64,000 bases of DNA from an uncultured Bacteroidales bacterium (GTDB taxonomy: Bacteria > Bacteroidota > Bacteroidia > Bacteroidales > Bacteroidaceae), in the NCBI GenBank assembly GCA_902787575.1, contig CADAGX010000010.1:16188-80187 (forward strand). Direction: 5' to 3'. A program made the position numbers and the translations under genes. Position 1 is the stretch's first letter. The number at the start of each line of letters is the position of its first letter. The notes beneath the pieces are model-generated. The model saw nothing but the letters and a program-made list of their open reading frames with translations. It searched no databases and was not told the DNA's origin. Shown here piece by piece: positions 35,917 through 47,924 of this stretch.

Positions 35917-37431
35917 ATGGGAAAGAAAGCGCTGCTGATGATCCTCGACGGCTGGGGCATCGGCAATCATGGCAAGGGCGATGTGATTTTCAACACGCCG
36001 ACTCCGTATCTTGACGCATTGCAAAAGAACTATCCGCACTCACAATTGCTGGCCAGTGGCGAGAATGTGGGTCTTCCCGACGGTCAGATGGGAAATTCCG
36101 AGGTGGGACACCTGAACATCGGAGCGGGCAGAATCGTTTATCAGGACCTTGTAAAAATCAATCGTGCCTGTGCCGACGGAAGCATCCTGCGCAACCCCGA
36201 GGTGGTTTCGGCTTACGAATATGCAAAAGTGCACGGCAAAAGTGTTCATCTGATGGGTCTTACCAGCAACGGCGGCGTGCACAGCAGTCTGGATCATCTG
36301 TTCAAATTGGTGGATATCTCACGCGAATATGGTATCCAGCACACGTACGTTCACTGCTTTATGGACGGCCGCGACACAGATCCGAAGAGCGGTAAGGGAT
36401 TCATCGAGCAGTTGCAGGAGAAATGCGACGAGGTGCCGGGCGCAGCGATTGCCAGTGTCATCGGTCGATTCTACGCGATGGACCGCGACAAACGGTGGGA
36501 GCGAGTGAAAATAGCATACGACCTTTTGGTCTCTGCCGAAGGCAAGCAGGCAACGAATATGGCCGAGGCAGTTCAGGAAAGTTACGACGAAGGCGTGACT
36601 GACGAGTTTATCAAGCCGATAAACAACAGCACGATTGACGGAACCATCAAGGAGGGAGATGTGGTTATCTTCTTTAATTACCGCAACGACCGCGCTAAGG
36701 AACTCACCATCGTGCTGACGCAGCAGGACATGCCCGAGCAGGGAATGCACACGATACCCTTGGAATACTATTGCATGACGCCCTACGACGCATCTTTCAC
36801 GGGTGTGCATATTCTTTTCCCGAAGGAAAACGTCATGAATACGCTGGGCGAGTACATCAGCAGCAAGGGCCTGAAGCAGCTTCACACGGCCGAGACGGAG
36901 AAATACGCTCACGTAACATTTTTCTTCAACGGCGGCCGCGAGCAACCGTTCGAGGGCGAGGAGCGCATACTCGTGGCAAGCCCGAAAGTGGCCACCTACG
37001 ATTTGAAACCAGAGATGAGCGCCTTTGAAGTGAAGGATAAACTCGTGGCTGCCATAGGCGAAAATAAATATGACTTTATTGTCGTGAACTTTGCCAACGG
37101 CGACATGGTGGGTCACACGGGCGTTTATTCTGCCATCGAGAAAGCTGTGGCTGCTGTGGACTGCTGCGTGCATGATGTGGTGGAAGCGGCCAAAGCTGTG
37201 GGCTATGAAACCATAATTATCGCAGATCACGGCAACGCTGACAACGCTCTGAATCCTGACGGGACACCCAATACGGCTCATTCGTTGAATCCCGTGCCGT
37301 TCATCTACGTGACGGAAAACAAGAACGCCAAGGTGGAAGACGGTGTGCTGGCCGACGTGGCACCGAGTATCTTGCGCATCATGGGACTTCCGCAGCCCGA
37401 GGAGATGACGGGCAAGTGCCTCATCAAGTAA
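35917..37431 (+). CDS. gpmI: Phosphoglycerate mutase, cofactor-independent
   Basis: 504 aa, full length. [12 protein letters not shown] at the N-terminus with metal-binding Asp, catalytic serine in QMGNSEVGH (Ser61), [20 protein letters not shown] and [10 protein letters not shown]. It interconverts 3- and 2-phosphoglycerate in glycolysis and gluconeogenesis with Mn2+. Standalone promoter. Confidence 0.97.
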   Translation: MGKKALLMILDGWGIGNHGKGDVIFNTPTPYLDALQKNYPHSQLLASGENVGLPDGQMGNSEVGHLNIGAGRIVYQDLVKINRACADGSILRNPEVVSAYEYAKVHGKSVHLMGLTSNGGVHSSLDHLFKLVDISREYGIQHTYVHCFMDGRDTDPKSGKGFIEQLQEKCDEVPGAAIASVIGRFYAMDRDKRWERVKIAYDLLVSAEGKQATNMAEAVQESYDEGVTDEFIKPINNSTIDGTIKEGDVVIFFNYRNDRAKELTIVLTQQDMPEQGMHTIPLEYYCMTPYDASFTGVHILFPKENVMNTLGEYISSKGLKQLHTAETEKYAHVTFFFNGGREQPFEGEERILVASPKVATYDLKPEMSAFEVKDKLVAAIGENKYDFIVVNFANGDMVGHTGVYSAIEKAVAAVDCCVHDVVEAAKAVGYETIIIADHGNADNALNPDGTPNTAHSLNPVPFIYVTENKNAKVEDGVLADVAPSILRIMGLPQPEEMTGKCLIK

Positions 37432-37455
37432 GGGCGCCTGTCGTCTGTTTGCCTT

Positions 37456-38118
37456 ATGGACGTGAAGATTGAGCCTTCGTGGGGAAAGTTGCTGGCCGCC
37501 GAGTTCGAGAAGCCATATTTTGCAGAACTCGTGAATTTTGTGCGACAGGAATATTCGGCGGGCGTGTGCTATCCTCCCGGCTCGCTCATCTTCAATGCTT
37601 TCTGGCAGACGCCGTTCGAAAGAGTGCGTGCTGTCATTCTTGGTCAGGACCCGTATCATGGGCCGGGGCAGGCGCACGGACTTTGTTTTTCGGTGCGCGA
37701 CGGGGTGGAATTTCCGCCGTCGTTGCGCAACATTTTTCAGGAGATAAAGAACGAGACGGGCGCTGAGATTCCCACTTCTGGCGACCTGACACGCTGGGCG
37801 CAGCAGGGAGTTTTCCTGCTCAACACGTGTCTGAGTGTGAGGGCCCACACGGCGTTCAGCCACTCGGGACACGGGTGGGAGACATTTACCGACGCCGTTA
37901 TCCGACTTCTCTCCAGAGAGCGCGAGCACTTGGTATTCTTGCTTTGGGGTGCTCCCGCGGGCCGGAAAGCAGATTTGATAGACCGTTCGCGTCACTGCGT
38001 GCTGCAGAGTGCTCACCCGAGTCCGCTGAGCGCCTATCGTGGCTTCTTTGGGAATAATCATTTCAACCTTTGCAACCAATATCTCCAGCAGCATGGCAGC
38101 GAACCCATCACTTGGTAG
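37456..38118 (+). CDS. ung: Uracil-DNA glycosylase
   Basis: 220 aa. Family 1 UDG: catalytic water-activating motif GQDPYHGPGQAHGLCFSV near residues 63-80, LLNTCLSVR, and the DNA-intercalation loop HPSPLSAYRGFFG near 185. It removes uracil from DNA. It ends 1 nt before the DUF3109 start. Confidence 0.97.
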   Translation: MDVKIEPSWGKLLAAEFEKPYFAELVNFVRQEYSAGVCYPPGSLIFNAFWQTPFERVRAVILGQDPYHGPGQAHGLCFSVRDGVEFPPSLRNIFQEIKNETGAEIPTSGDLTRWAQQGVFLLNTCLSVRAHTAFSHSGHGWETFTDAVIRLLSREREHLVFLLWGAPAGRKADLIDRSRHCVLQSAHPSPLSAYRGFFGNNHFNLCNQYLQQHGSEPITW

Positions 38119-38119
38119 C

Positions 38120-38716
38120 ATGATTGTGGTGGGCGATGTCGTCGTTCACTCAGATATCCTGACGGAATTCTTCTGTTGCAATCTTTCTGCCTGCCGTGGC
38201 GCCTGCTGCGTGGAGGGCGATGCGGGTGCACCCGTTACGTTGGACGAGGTGGCCGAGCTGGAGGAATGTCTCGACGTGGTGTGGGACGAGTTGAATGCAC
38301 AGGCGCAAAGTGTCATCGACAGGCAAGGTGTGAGTTATATCGACCGCGAGGGCGATATGGTGACGAGCATCGTGCAGGGTCGCGACTGCGCTTTTGCGTG
38401 TACCGACTTAGGCAGCGGCTGTACGATGTGCGTCCTCGAGCGTGCGTTTCGTGGCGGCCGTACGCACTGGATGAAGCCCATCAGCTGCAGCCTTTATCCG
38501 ATTCGCGAGAAGCGGCTCGGCGACATGGTTGGGCTGAGCTACCATCGGTGGGACATTTGCCGCGACGCTGTTCGGCTGGGGCGCGAGAAGCGCCTGCCGC
38601 TGTATCAGTTCCTCCGCGAGCCGCTTATCGCACGCTTCGGCAAGGAATGGTACGCCGAACTGGAGACGGCCGTCCGCGAAATGCGGGCGCAGGGACTGCT
38701 GCCAGAGGCGTCGTAA
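38120..38716 (+). CDS. DUF3109 family cysteine-rich protein
   Basis: 198 aa from ATG 38120, which directly follows the ung stop; longer readings from GTG 38039 and ATG 38093 lie inside ung and were rejected. Conserved cysteines fall in the order FFCCNLSACRGACCVEGDAG (N-terminus), DCAFACTDLGSGCTMCVLER and KPISCSLYPIRE, then WDICRDA. This is the DUF3109 (YkgJ-like) pattern, probably binding a metal or Fe-S cluster. Function unknown. Array C begins directly after the stop. Confidence 0.85.
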   Translation: MIVVGDVVVHSDILTEFFCCNLSACRGACCVEGDAGAPVTLDEVAELEECLDVVWDELNAQAQSVIDRQGVSYIDREGDMVTSIVQGRDCAFACTDLGSGCTMCVLERAFRGGRTHWMKPISCSLYPIREKRLGDMVGLSYHRWDICRDAVRLGREKRLPLYQFLREPLIARFGKEWYAELETAVREMRAQGLLPEAS

Positions 38717-38721
38717 AATGC

Positions 38722-38809
38722 GACGCGTGGCAAATGAAAATGCGACACGTCGCGTGAAGCAAAACTACACGTCGCGTGAAGCGAAACTACACGTGGCATT
38801 TTTTTATTC
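38722..38809. repeat. 22-bp-period CACGTG array (array C)
   Basis: Units start at 38722, 38744, 38766 and 38788, all exactly 22 bp apart. Cores are GACGCGTGGC, GACACGTCGC, TACACGTCGC and TACACGTGGC; linkers end AAAATGC or AAAAC, and GTGAAGC is shared by units two and three. It starts 5 nt after a stop codon and ends before a membrane-protein gene. Confidence 0.85.
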
Positions 38810-38868
38810 TTGCTGTCGCATTCTCAGAAGTGCGTGCAGTTTTTTCAGAAACGAAAGGAGACAGGTGA

Positions 38869-39618
38869 ATGACTGACACTTGGTTGGGACGTATACGACG
38901 TGCCGCAGGCGGAATTCTCACGGCTGTGCGCATGGGTTGGTGGCTGATAGCGCCGCTCTACGTGCTGTGTGGCTTCGCATCGTGGCGGGCCATGTATTCC
39001 GAAACTGCCAGCCCGGTGCTCGCGGATGCCCTCGTCCTTATTTTTCTGCTGCTCTTGGTTCTCTACATTGTGGCGCAAGTCTGTCTTTTTCGGGCCGAGA
39101 AGGTTTGGCAATTCTTCCTGTCGCTGGCCGTGGGTGTGCTGGTGGTTTTGCCGACGACACTCTTTGTAAGTGCGGCAGGCAGGGCAATGCCCGACAATTT
39201 TGGCAAGCAGCATCCCATCCCCGAAGGGCTGGCAACCGTCAAGCCCGCGCCTCAGGACAGCATTTTGCCGGTTGATTCTGCCAACGCCGACACGTACCTT
39301 CAACTCTACCGCACCGGCGTGGGCGGGCAGTATGCCTATTCTTTTTATTATCCAGCCCTGCCCGAAGGCGAAATCTACCTGCAGTGCTACGAGGCTGTGA
39401 CCAATGAAAAACTTTCTTCCATGCGAAGAAAGACGCGATGCCACGTGTCGCGAACCACCCGCTTTGGCTGTGTCGTGGAGAAAAAGAAGTTTCTGAATGT
39501 GGACGGCGACCCGTGCGATTTCTATGCGGTACGCGTGGAAGTGTGGCACCGCGACCGTTGGAATCGGAAAACCAAACTGACGGAAAAGATTTACGTCATG
39601 GACGGCTGGACGTTCTGA
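38869..39618 (+). CDS. Membrane protein of unknown function
   Basis: 249 aa. Three predicted membrane helices in the first 100 residues (about 23-40, 50-68 and 77-97), then a soluble domain of about 140 residues rich in aromatic and charged residues (GQYAYSFYYPALPEGEIYLQCYE, split across about 155-177, and KIYVMDGW at the end). An unusual AGGAG lies 12 nt before the ATG. No family recognised. Convergent with waaA, 6 nt apart. Array C is upstream. Confidence 0.7.
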   Translation: MTDTWLGRIRRAAGGILTAVRMGWWLIAPLYVLCGFASWRAMYSETASPVLADALVLIFLLLLVLYIVAQVCLFRAEKVWQFFLSLAVGVLVVLPTTLFVSAAGRAMPDNFGKQHPIPEGLATVKPAPQDSILPVDSANADTYLQLYRTGVGGQYAYSFYYPALPEGEIYLQCYEAVTNEKLSSMRRKTRCHVSRTTRFGCVVEKKKFLNVDGDPCDFYAVRVEVWHRDRWNRKTKLTEKIYVMDGWTF

Positions 39619-39624
39619 CGTGTC

Positions 39625-40854
39625 TCAGAGTCCCAGGCTGCGGAAGATGGTGTCGGCAGCGCCTGCGTTAGACTCGATGTAGGACTTGTTGATTGCTCCG
39701 CGGCGCGTGCGCAAATCCTCGTCCTCGCGCAGATGGTCGGCTGCCGCGTTGAAGAGCGATTGTCCCGTGATTTCGAAGCAACCTCCCAGCCGCAGCATAT
39801 CTTGTGCCTCGCGGAATCCTTTGTTTTTCGGACCGAAGAGCACCGGTATGCCGTACACCGCCGCTTCTGGCACGTTATGAATGCCAGCTCCGAAGCCGCC
39901 GCCCACATAGGCGAAGTCGCCGTAGCGGTAGATGCTGCTCAGCAAACCGAAGCAATCAAGTATGACACAGTCGGCGGCAGCAATGTTATCGGCGGTTGCC
40001 TGCGTATAGCGCACCGATGGGCGCCGCAGTTTTCCTTCTATCTGCTGCAGATGCTCCTCGTTTATCACGTGAGGAGCCAGCACGAGTTTCATGTCAGCGT
40101 GGGTGTTGAAGTACGGAATGATGAGATCCTCGTCCGGCGCCCACGTGCTGCCAGCCACGAGCACTACGTTCTTCGCTTGGCCGACAAATTTCTCCACCAG
40201 AGGCAACGGACGCGCCTGGTGGCAGATGTCAAGCACGCGGTCGAAACGCGTGTCGCCGACCACGGTAACATTATTTCGAATGCCGCGAGTGGCGAGAAGT
40301 CGAGCCGATTCCTCGTCTTGCACGAAGAAGTACTTCACAAACTTAAGCACCTGAGCGTAGTTCCAACCATACCAGCGGAAAAAAATCTTATTGCGGCGGA
40401 AGATGCTGCTGACGCTGATAAATGGAATGTGAAAGTAGCGACACGAGAGAATGTAGTTCATCCAGAACTCATACTTGATGAAAAAAGCCATTTCCGGCCG
40501 CACAAGCCGGAAAAAGTGCACCGTGTTGATGGGCGTATCGAAGGGCAGATAACAGATAATGTCGGCACCTTCGTAATTTTTCCGCACTTCGTAGCCCGAC
40601 GGCGAGAAGAAGGTAAGTAGAATCTTGAACTCGGGATGCTGCTGGCGAAAGCGGTCCATGAGCGGGCGCCCCTGTTCGAATTCGCCCAACGACGCGGCGT
40701 GGAACCAGACGTAACGTGCCGTCGGGTCTACTTTCTCGCGCAGAATCCGGAAAGACTGCCTTTGGCCATGCATCATAGCACGCGCCTTTCTGTGGAATGG
40801 CGAGACAAGTATTACAGCCAACTGGTAGAGGTAAATGGCAAAAGTATACAGCAT
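39625..40854 (-). CDS. waaA: 3-deoxy-D-manno-octulosonic acid transferase
   Basis: 409 aa, GT30 family. An N-terminal membrane anchor (about residues 3-18) precedes a GT-B fold. Motifs: WFHAASLGEFEQGRPL near residue 50 (conserved Glu), TFFSPSGYEV, PFDTP, KYEFWMNYI, and in the second half AGSTWAPDED, LAPHVINEEHL and the FAYVGGGFGAGIHNVPE loop. It attaches Kdo to lipid A precursors on the inner leaflet. The start overlaps the gltX stop by 1 nt (TAATG). Confidence 0.95.
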   Translation of the reverse strand: MLYTFAIYLYQLAVILVSPFHRKARAMMHGQRQSFRILREKVDPTARYVWFHAASLGEFEQGRPLMDRFRQQHPEFKILLTFFSPSGYEVRKNYEGADIICYLPFDTPINTVHFFRLVRPEMAFFIKYEFWMNYILSCRYFHIPFISVSSIFRRNKIFFRWYGWNYAQVLKFVKYFFVQDEESARLLATRGIRNNVTVVGDTRFDRVLDICHQARPLPLVEKFVGQAKNVVLVAGSTWAPDEDLIIPYFNTHADMKLVLAPHVINEEHLQQIEGKLRRPSVRYTQATADNIAAADCVILDCFGLLSSIYRYGDFAYVGGGFGAGIHNVPEAAVYGIPVLFGPKNKGFREAQDMLRLGGCFEITGQSLFNAAADHLREDEDLRTRRGAINKSYIESNAGAADTIFRSLGL

Positions 40855-42416
40855 TAGCCCAATTGTTGAATGGCGTTCTCAATGCGGCGAAGCGTCTCGT
40901 CCTTGCCAAGGAAGGCTGCCAATTCGTACATGTCGGGGCCTTGTCCCTCACCCACAAGGCAGATACGCCAAGCGTTCCAAGGTCGTATTCCGGTTTCCTC
41001 GGTCCACGGGTCTATCTTCTGGCGCAGGCCTTCGGTGCTGAAATCTTCAGTTTCCTGCAGCTGACGCATGAATTGCTTCATTTCCTCGGCCGTCGTCTCC
41101 TTCCAGTTCTTGCGCACAAATTTATCCTCGCGGTCGAAAGCCTGCGGTGCCACGAAGAAGAAACGGCAGAGCGGCCAGAGGTCGCTGACAAAACTGACGT
41201 TGCGTTTCTTCTTGTTGCCTTCGTTGTCTGTGTATTCGATGACTTTGAGTTTCATCATCCGCACTACGTCTTCCTCCTTCTCGGGCGTCGTTTCGATGCC
41301 GTTGGCACGCAGTATCCGGTCCAGCTCCGGCACCCACTCGGCGTCGGGACGGCTGATAAGATACTGATGATTGAACCACGCCGCTTTTATGTAGTCGAAA
41401 CGTGCACCATTCCGCGAGCACTTTTCGAGGTCGAAGAGTTCGATAAGTTCGGCCATCGACAGCACTTCGCTGTGCTCATTGCCGGGATTCCATCCAAGCA
41501 AGGCCAGGAAATTCACTACGGCCTCTGGCAGATATCCTTTCTCGCGATAGCCGCTGCTTACCTCGCCCGATTTCGGGTCGTGCCACTCGAGCGGGAAAAC
41601 CGGGAAGCCCAGTCTGTCGCCGTCGCGCTTGCTGAGTTTTCCATTCCCGACAGGCTTGAGCAGCAGTGGCAAGTGTGCGAAGCGCGGCATCGTGTCCGTC
41701 CAGCCGAATGCCTCGTATAGGAGCACGTGCAGCGGGGCTGACGGCAGCCATTCCTCACCACGTATCACGTGGCTGATGTCCATCAAGTGGTCGTCCACAA
41801 TGTTGGCCAAATGATACGTCGGCAGCTGGTCGGCACTCTTAAAGAGAACTTTGTCGTCCAGAATGCTGCTGTTGATGCTGACATCGCCGCGAATTAAATC
41901 GTGAACCACCACATCGCGGCCGGGTTCCACGAGAAAGCGAACAACGTACTGCTCGCCGTCGGCTATCATCTGTTGTACCTGCGATGCGGGCAGTGTGAGG
42001 GAATTGCGCATCGTGAGGCGAGTGGACGCGTCGTACTGGAAATTCTCCACTTCGCCGCGCTTTGCTTCCAGTTCCTCGGGCGTATCGAAGGCGTAGTACG
42101 CTTTGCCGGCATCCAACAACTGCTGAACGTATTTCTGGTAAATGTCGCGCCGTTCGCTCTGACGGTACGGACCGTAATTTCCGCCGTAGCTTACTCCTTC
42201 GTCGAACTCGATGCCCAACCACTTGAAGGCTTCGATAATATATTCCTCGGCGCCGGGAACGAAGCGCGTTGAGTCAGTGTCCTCGATGCGGAACACCATA
42301 TCGCCACCATGCTGGCGTGCAAAAAGATAATTGTAAAGGGCGGTCCGAACGCCGCCGATGTGCAAAGGTCCCGTTGGACTGGGTGCAAATCTCACCCGCA
42401 CGCGTCTTTCTGACAT
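40854..42416 (-). CDS. gltX: Glutamyl-tRNA synthetase
   Basis: 520 aa from ATG 42416; the frame stays open upstream only because it crosses array D. Class I synthetase: [20 protein letters not shown] with the HIGH-type motif, [16 protein letters not shown], and [11 protein letters not shown] (KMSKS equivalent). A Bacteroidetes-typical extension carries FEVEG-free acidic stretches rather than extra domains. It charges the TTC tRNA-Glu in this window. First gene of a two-gene operon with waaA. Confidence 0.96.
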   Translation of the reverse strand: MSERRVRVRFAPSPTGPLHIGGVRTALYNYLFARQHGGDMVFRIEDTDSTRFVPGAEEYIIEAFKWLGIEFDEGVSYGGNYGPYRQSERRDIYQKYVQQLLDAGKAYYAFDTPEELEAKRGEVENFQYDASTRLTMRNSLTLPASQVQQMIADGEQYVVRFLVEPGRDVVVHDLIRGDVSINSSILDDKVLFKSADQLPTYHLANIVDDHLMDISHVIRGEEWLPSAPLHVLLYEAFGWTDTMPRFAHLPLLLKPVGNGKLSKRDGDRLGFPVFPLEWHDPKSGEVSSGYREKGYLPEAVVNFLALLGWNPGNEHSEVLSMAELIELFDLEKCSRNGARFDYIKAAWFNHQYLISRPDAEWVPELDRILRANGIETTPEKEEDVVRMMKLKVIEYTDNEGNKKKRNVSFVSDLWPLCRFFFVAPQAFDREDKFVRKNWKETTAEEMKQFMRQLQETEDFSTEGLRQKIDPWTEETGIRPWNAWRICLVGEGQGPDMYELAAFLGKDETLRRIENAIQQLG

Positions 42417-42437
42417 TTCTTTTTCGTTATATTTTTG

Positions 42438-42445
42438 CAAAAGTA
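42438..42445 (-). promoter_or_regulatory. gltX promoter (-7 box)
   Basis: TACTTTTG on the minus strand, 22 nt upstream of the gltX ATG. The divergent -7 box for the PgpH-like gene is 34 nt away on the other strand. Confidence 0.65.
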
Positions 42446-42478
42446 CGATATTTTTTTCAGATAGAAGCGTCTTTTTTG

Positions 42479-42486
42479 TATTTTTG
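42479..42486 (+). promoter_or_regulatory. Candidate promoter of the PgpH-like gene (-7 box)
   Basis: TATTTTTG followed by CAGTG. The transcript would begin just before array D, so the three repeat units form the start of the leader. Confidence 0.5.
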
Positions 42487-42506
42487 CAGTGCGAAAGGGT
42501 AAAAAC

Positions 42507-42572
42507 CACGTGTGAGAATTCGCGTGCCACGTGTGGAAAATCTGTTTTCACGTGTGGCGTTTCCCTTGTCGC
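42507..42572. repeat. 21-bp-period CACGTG array (array D)
   Basis: Three CACGTGTG cores at 42507, 42528 and 42549, spaced 21 bp, with CACGTGTGAG, CACGTGTGGA and CACGTGTGGC. A partial fourth (CACGAC at 42573) is part of the small palindrome TGTCG-CCA-CGACA. It fills the space between the -7 box and the start of the PgpH-like gene. Confidence 0.75.
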
Positions 42573-42592
42573 CACGACAAAAAGAAGAAACT

Positions 42593-44686
42593 ATGAGCCG
42601 ATACAATCATCGTCGCCGCCTGACATTCCGCGACTACCTTTACCGCGTGCTACTCTGCAGTGCATCAATTGTCATTCTGGTGCTTTGTATGCCGCGCAAC
42701 AGCTATAGAACCTACCAATACGGGCTGGGCGAACCGTGGGACGACAGCCCCGTCATTGCGCAGGACAGCTTCCCCATCTATAAACCCGAAGCACAGTTGC
42801 AGCACGAGCGCGACAGCCTTCGCCGTTTCTACGAGCCGTATTATCAGGCCGACCCGTCGTTGGCCGAGCAACAAGACAAGGCACTGACCGATGCCTTCCG
42901 TGGCGAGCTGGGCGAGACGGTTCCTGCGTACTATCTGTCGCATCTGCGCGAAAAACTTGCCACGGTGTACGAGCGCGGCATCATGGAAGCGGAGGAATAT
43001 GACCGTCTCCACGCTGAGCAAGTGCGCAACATACGCGTATTTTGGCAGAACGAAGCCGGCACGCGCTCGCTTCGCAGCGTCTTTACGCCCAAGACGGCCT
43101 ACGAATACATGATGACGGAGCGCGACAGCCTGCGCTTCTCCAGTGCAAAACTGCAGCGGTGCAATTTGGCGCGATTCATACAAAGCGATCTTTCGTACGA
43201 CGTAGAAAAATCCCTGCAGCAGAAACAAGAGGTGGATGCCATGCTTGTACCATTTATGGGGCAAGTGCAGAAAGGAGAGAAGATTGTGGACCGCGGAGAC
43301 ATCGTGAGCGAATATACTTTCAACGTGTTGCAGTCGATGGAACGATACCAGCAAGGACGCACGAAAAGCAGCTCCGAGTGGCTGGCACTCGTCGTTGGAC
43401 AGACGCTGTTCGCCACAATTATGGTGCTGCTCTTGCTTTTCTACTTCGAGCAGTTCCGCAACGACTATCTCACGCATTCGCGCAATGTATTCCTCGTGCT
43501 GAGTCTTTTCCTCATCTTTCCGCTGATAACTTACGGCATGATGAGTCATCACTTTATGAGCGTGTATTTGGTGCCGTACTGTGTACTGCCCATTTTTGTG
43601 CGTATCTTTATGGACTCTCGCACGGCCTTCATCACTCATCTTCTCATGGTGCTGACTTGCGCCGTAGCGTTGCATCATCCGGCGGAATTCATCATAACGC
43701 AGAGCGTGGCTGGGCTGGTGGCGATTTATAATTTGCGACAGCTCTCGCAGCGCTCCGAACTTTTCCGGGCGGCCTTGTTTGTCACCGTCTCGACGCTCGT
43801 AACTTATCTCTGTCTCGACCTGATGAAAGGAACCTTCTTTGGTTCTGACGGTGTGGACCGCTGGACGTATATTTACCTGACGCTGGCAGGCCTGCTTTCG
43901 TTGATAGCATACTTGCTGCTTATCCCCATAGAAAAAATATTTGGTTTCACATCCACCGTCACGCTTGTGGAATTGTCGAATACAAACAACAAAATCTTGC
44001 GCCGACTCTCGGAAGAGGCTCCCGGCACGTTCCAGCACAGTATGCAGGTGGCCAATTTGGCTGCTGAGGTGGCCAACAAGATTGGCGGCAAGAGTCAGCT
44101 TGTGCGAACCGGCGCGCTGTATCACGACATCGGCAAGCTGGAAAATCCCGCCTTCTTCACAGAAAATCAAAGCGGCGTGAATCCGCACGAAGGATTACCC
44201 TTCGAACAGAGCGCGCAAATCATCATACAACACGTGAAGAACGGCGTACGGCTGGCGGAGAAGTACAAACTTCCGACGGTGATAAAGGATTTCATCCAGA
44301 CACACCACGGACGGTCGGTGGCACGCTTCTTTTACGTGTCGTTCAAGAATCAATTTCCGGGCCGCGAGGTCGACGCTTCGCTTTTCTCCTATCCCGGCCC
44401 GAATCCTACCACGCTGGAGCAGGCAATCCTGATGATGGCAGACGCGGTGGAGGCCGCGTCAAGGAGTCTAACGGAGTATACCGAGGAGAGTGTGAACGCG
44501 CTGGTGGATAAAATCGTCGATACGCAGGTGAGCGAAGGTTACTTCGCAGAGTGTCCTATCACGTTCCTCGAAATAAAAGATGCAAAGGACGTCTTCAAGA
44601 CCAAGCTGAAGACCATCTACCATACGCGTATTCAATATCCCGAAATGAACGCGGCCGCCGAGGAACAAAGTACGGCACGGGTGTAG
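42593..44686 (+). CDS. 7TM-HD phosphodiesterase, PgpH-like
   Basis: 697 aa from ATG 42593; a GTG in array D was rejected. Layout of 7TMR-HD proteins: one N-terminal helix (about 17-34), a large extracytoplasmic domain (about 40-270), a block of about seven membrane helices (about 270-460), and a cytoplasmic HD domain with HSMQVANLAAEVANKIGG, ALYHDIGKLENPAFF (His511-Asp512) and the later THHG motif (IQTHHGRS). PgpH of Firmicutes degrades c-di-AMP; the same role here is inferred. Convergent with the next gene, 7 nt apart. Confidence 0.9.
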   Translation: MSRYNHRRRLTFRDYLYRVLLCSASIVILVLCMPRNSYRTYQYGLGEPWDDSPVIAQDSFPIYKPEAQLQHERDSLRRFYEPYYQADPSLAEQQDKALTDAFRGELGETVPAYYLSHLREKLATVYERGIMEAEEYDRLHAEQVRNIRVFWQNEAGTRSLRSVFTPKTAYEYMMTERDSLRFSSAKLQRCNLARFIQSDLSYDVEKSLQQKQEVDAMLVPFMGQVQKGEKIVDRGDIVSEYTFNVLQSMERYQQGRTKSSSEWLALVVGQTLFATIMVLLLLFYFEQFRNDYLTHSRNVFLVLSLFLIFPLITYGMMSHHFMSVYLVPYCVLPIFVRIFMDSRTAFITHLLMVLTCAVALHHPAEFIITQSVAGLVAIYNLRQLSQRSELFRAALFVTVSTLVTYLCLDLMKGTFFGSDGVDRWTYIYLTLAGLLSLIAYLLLIPIEKIFGFTSTVTLVELSNTNNKILRRLSEEAPGTFQHSMQVANLAAEVANKIGGKSQLVRTGALYHDIGKLENPAFFTENQSGVNPHEGLPFEQSAQIIIQHVKNGVRLAEKYKLPTVIKDFIQTHHGRSVARFFYVSFKNQFPGREVDASLFSYPGPNPTTLEQAILMMADAVEAASRSLTEYTEESVNALVDKIVDTQVSEGYFAECPITFLEIKDAKDVFKTKLKTIYHTRIQYPEMNAAAEEQSTARV

Positions 44687-44693
44687 GCGCGCC

Positions 44694-45842
44694 TTATTCC
44701 ACCAGTCGCAACGGCTCGTTGGCATCGTTCGTCCAGCGGTAAAGATGGATGGTACTACTATGCAAGCCATCATGCTTGCCGTTGTGTGAAATGTAGAAAA
44801 GGCCATTTCCAATGGGGCAGAAGCCCGTAGCTCCCCACTTGAAGTCCCAGCCGCGAGTTTCTCCGCTTTGTTTCCCGTCTGTTGCCAGTGGTACCACCAA
44901 GCCCTTGGTGTCGTCGCTCATCCCCTTGAGCTTCTCTTTGTGCGCTTTGGCGCGTGTGTCGAAGGCGAAAAGGCCGTAATTGTGGAATTCTGCCTTCTTG
45001 CCCGGATAAACGGCAGCGAACATCTTACCTGTTTCAGCGTCGTAAGCCAGATTCTGAATGCCATAGGTGGTATTACCTGTGTAGGCGAAATACTTCTTCT
45101 TGGGGTGCCGCGGCCCGCTCCGGTGCAGATTGTCGGGTGTAAGCGGCTGCTCGTATTTCTTCCAGTTTCGCACGTCGTAGGCCAGAAGCACTTGGTAGTC
45201 ATTGTCCGTGCGGTTTGTGTCGCCGTAGATGCCGTATGCTACGTAGAGCATGTTGCGCCCCGACTTCTTACCCCACGCAGGTGCAAATGCCACGCCGTCT
45301 ATGCCCGAGCATCCGAAGCGATGCTTCACCTGCCGGCCGCCGCAGGGAACTTCTGCCATGTAGTCGCTGACGGCCTCGCTGATGTAGACAGTCGTCATCA
45401 CGTCGCGGGCGTCCATGTGAGGGCGAGTAATTCGCTGCACGTCGAAGATTGCCACGTAGAACCCCGTCTGCGCATCGTTATTGCGGCCCAGACGGTTTTC
45501 GATGAGCGTGCCAATCTCGTCGTGCTTGTATTCTATTGAGCCGTAGAGCCTGCCGTCGTCGGGATTCAGCGCGAGGCATCCCAGATGTCCCGTCAGACCT
45601 TCCACACTGCCAAGCAAGCGGCCCTCACCGTCAAGTTTTATAAGCGACGTGGTGAAGGAGAGATAAAAACATCCGCTCGTCTTGTCGTAGGCGATGCCTT
45701 GCACATGGAACTGCCCTTGCCCGCCAGAAAAAACCTGACGTGGTAGGTTCTCAAAACTGGCTGTGGTTTGTGCCGAAAGCACACTGCAGAAAATAAAAAA
45801 CTGCACGCAGAAAATTGCGTGGCGGCAGGAGAAAAATTTCAT
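44694..45842 (-). CDS. Secreted protein of unknown function, probable beta-propeller
   Basis: 382 aa. Signal peptide ending FCSVLSAQ. The body has repeated short strand-turn patterns: GIAYDKTSGCFYLSF, CLALNPDDGRLYGSI, GVAFAPAWGKKSGRNMLYVAYG, NLAYDAETGKMFAAV and GFCPIGNGLFYIS, consistent with blades of a propeller. No catalytic motif or named family recognised. The gyrB terminator lies directly upstream and I see no promoter of its own, so it may depend on readthrough. Confidence 0.7.
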   Translation of the reverse strand: MKFFSCRHAIFCVQFFIFCSVLSAQTTASFENLPRQVFSGGQGQFHVQGIAYDKTSGCFYLSFTTSLIKLDGEGRLLGSVEGLTGHLGCLALNPDDGRLYGSIEYKHDEIGTLIENRLGRNNDAQTGFYVAIFDVQRITRPHMDARDVMTTVYISEAVSDYMAEVPCGGRQVKHRFGCSGIDGVAFAPAWGKKSGRNMLYVAYGIYGDTNRTDNDYQVLLAYDVRNWKKYEQPLTPDNLHRSGPRHPKKKYFAYTGNTTYGIQNLAYDAETGKMFAAVYPGKKAEFHNYGLFAFDTRAKAHKEKLKGMSDDTKGLVVPLATDGKQSGETRGWDFKWGATGFCPIGNGLFYISHNGKHDGLHSSTIHLYRWTNDANEPLRLVE

Positions 45843-45882
45843 GGCTAATGTGGTTAGAATAATGCGGTTCTGTTTAAGGAAT

Positions 45883-45915
45883 AAAAGAAGGCCCAGAATA
45901 TGACTTCTGGGCTTT
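45883..45915 (-). terminator. gyrB terminator
   Basis: GCCCAGAA (45891-45898) and TTCTGGGC (45905-45912) form the stem, with T-rich CTTCTTTTATT following on the minus strand. Confidence 0.8.
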
Positions 45916-45933
45916 CCTGTTGTCTCTGTGAAG

Positions 45934-47913
<1,980 letters not shown>

Positions 47914-47924
47914 TTAATTCGGTA

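Noticed and set aside
36319-38121. 600-aa minus-strand open frame opposite gpmI and ung
   Set aside because: Both plus-strand genes have intact catalytic motifs; the long antisense frame arises from codon bias.
42417-42575. N-terminal extension of gltX through array D
   Set aside because: The extra 53 residues come from the repeats and cross the gltX promoter; the synthetase begins normally at ATG 42416.
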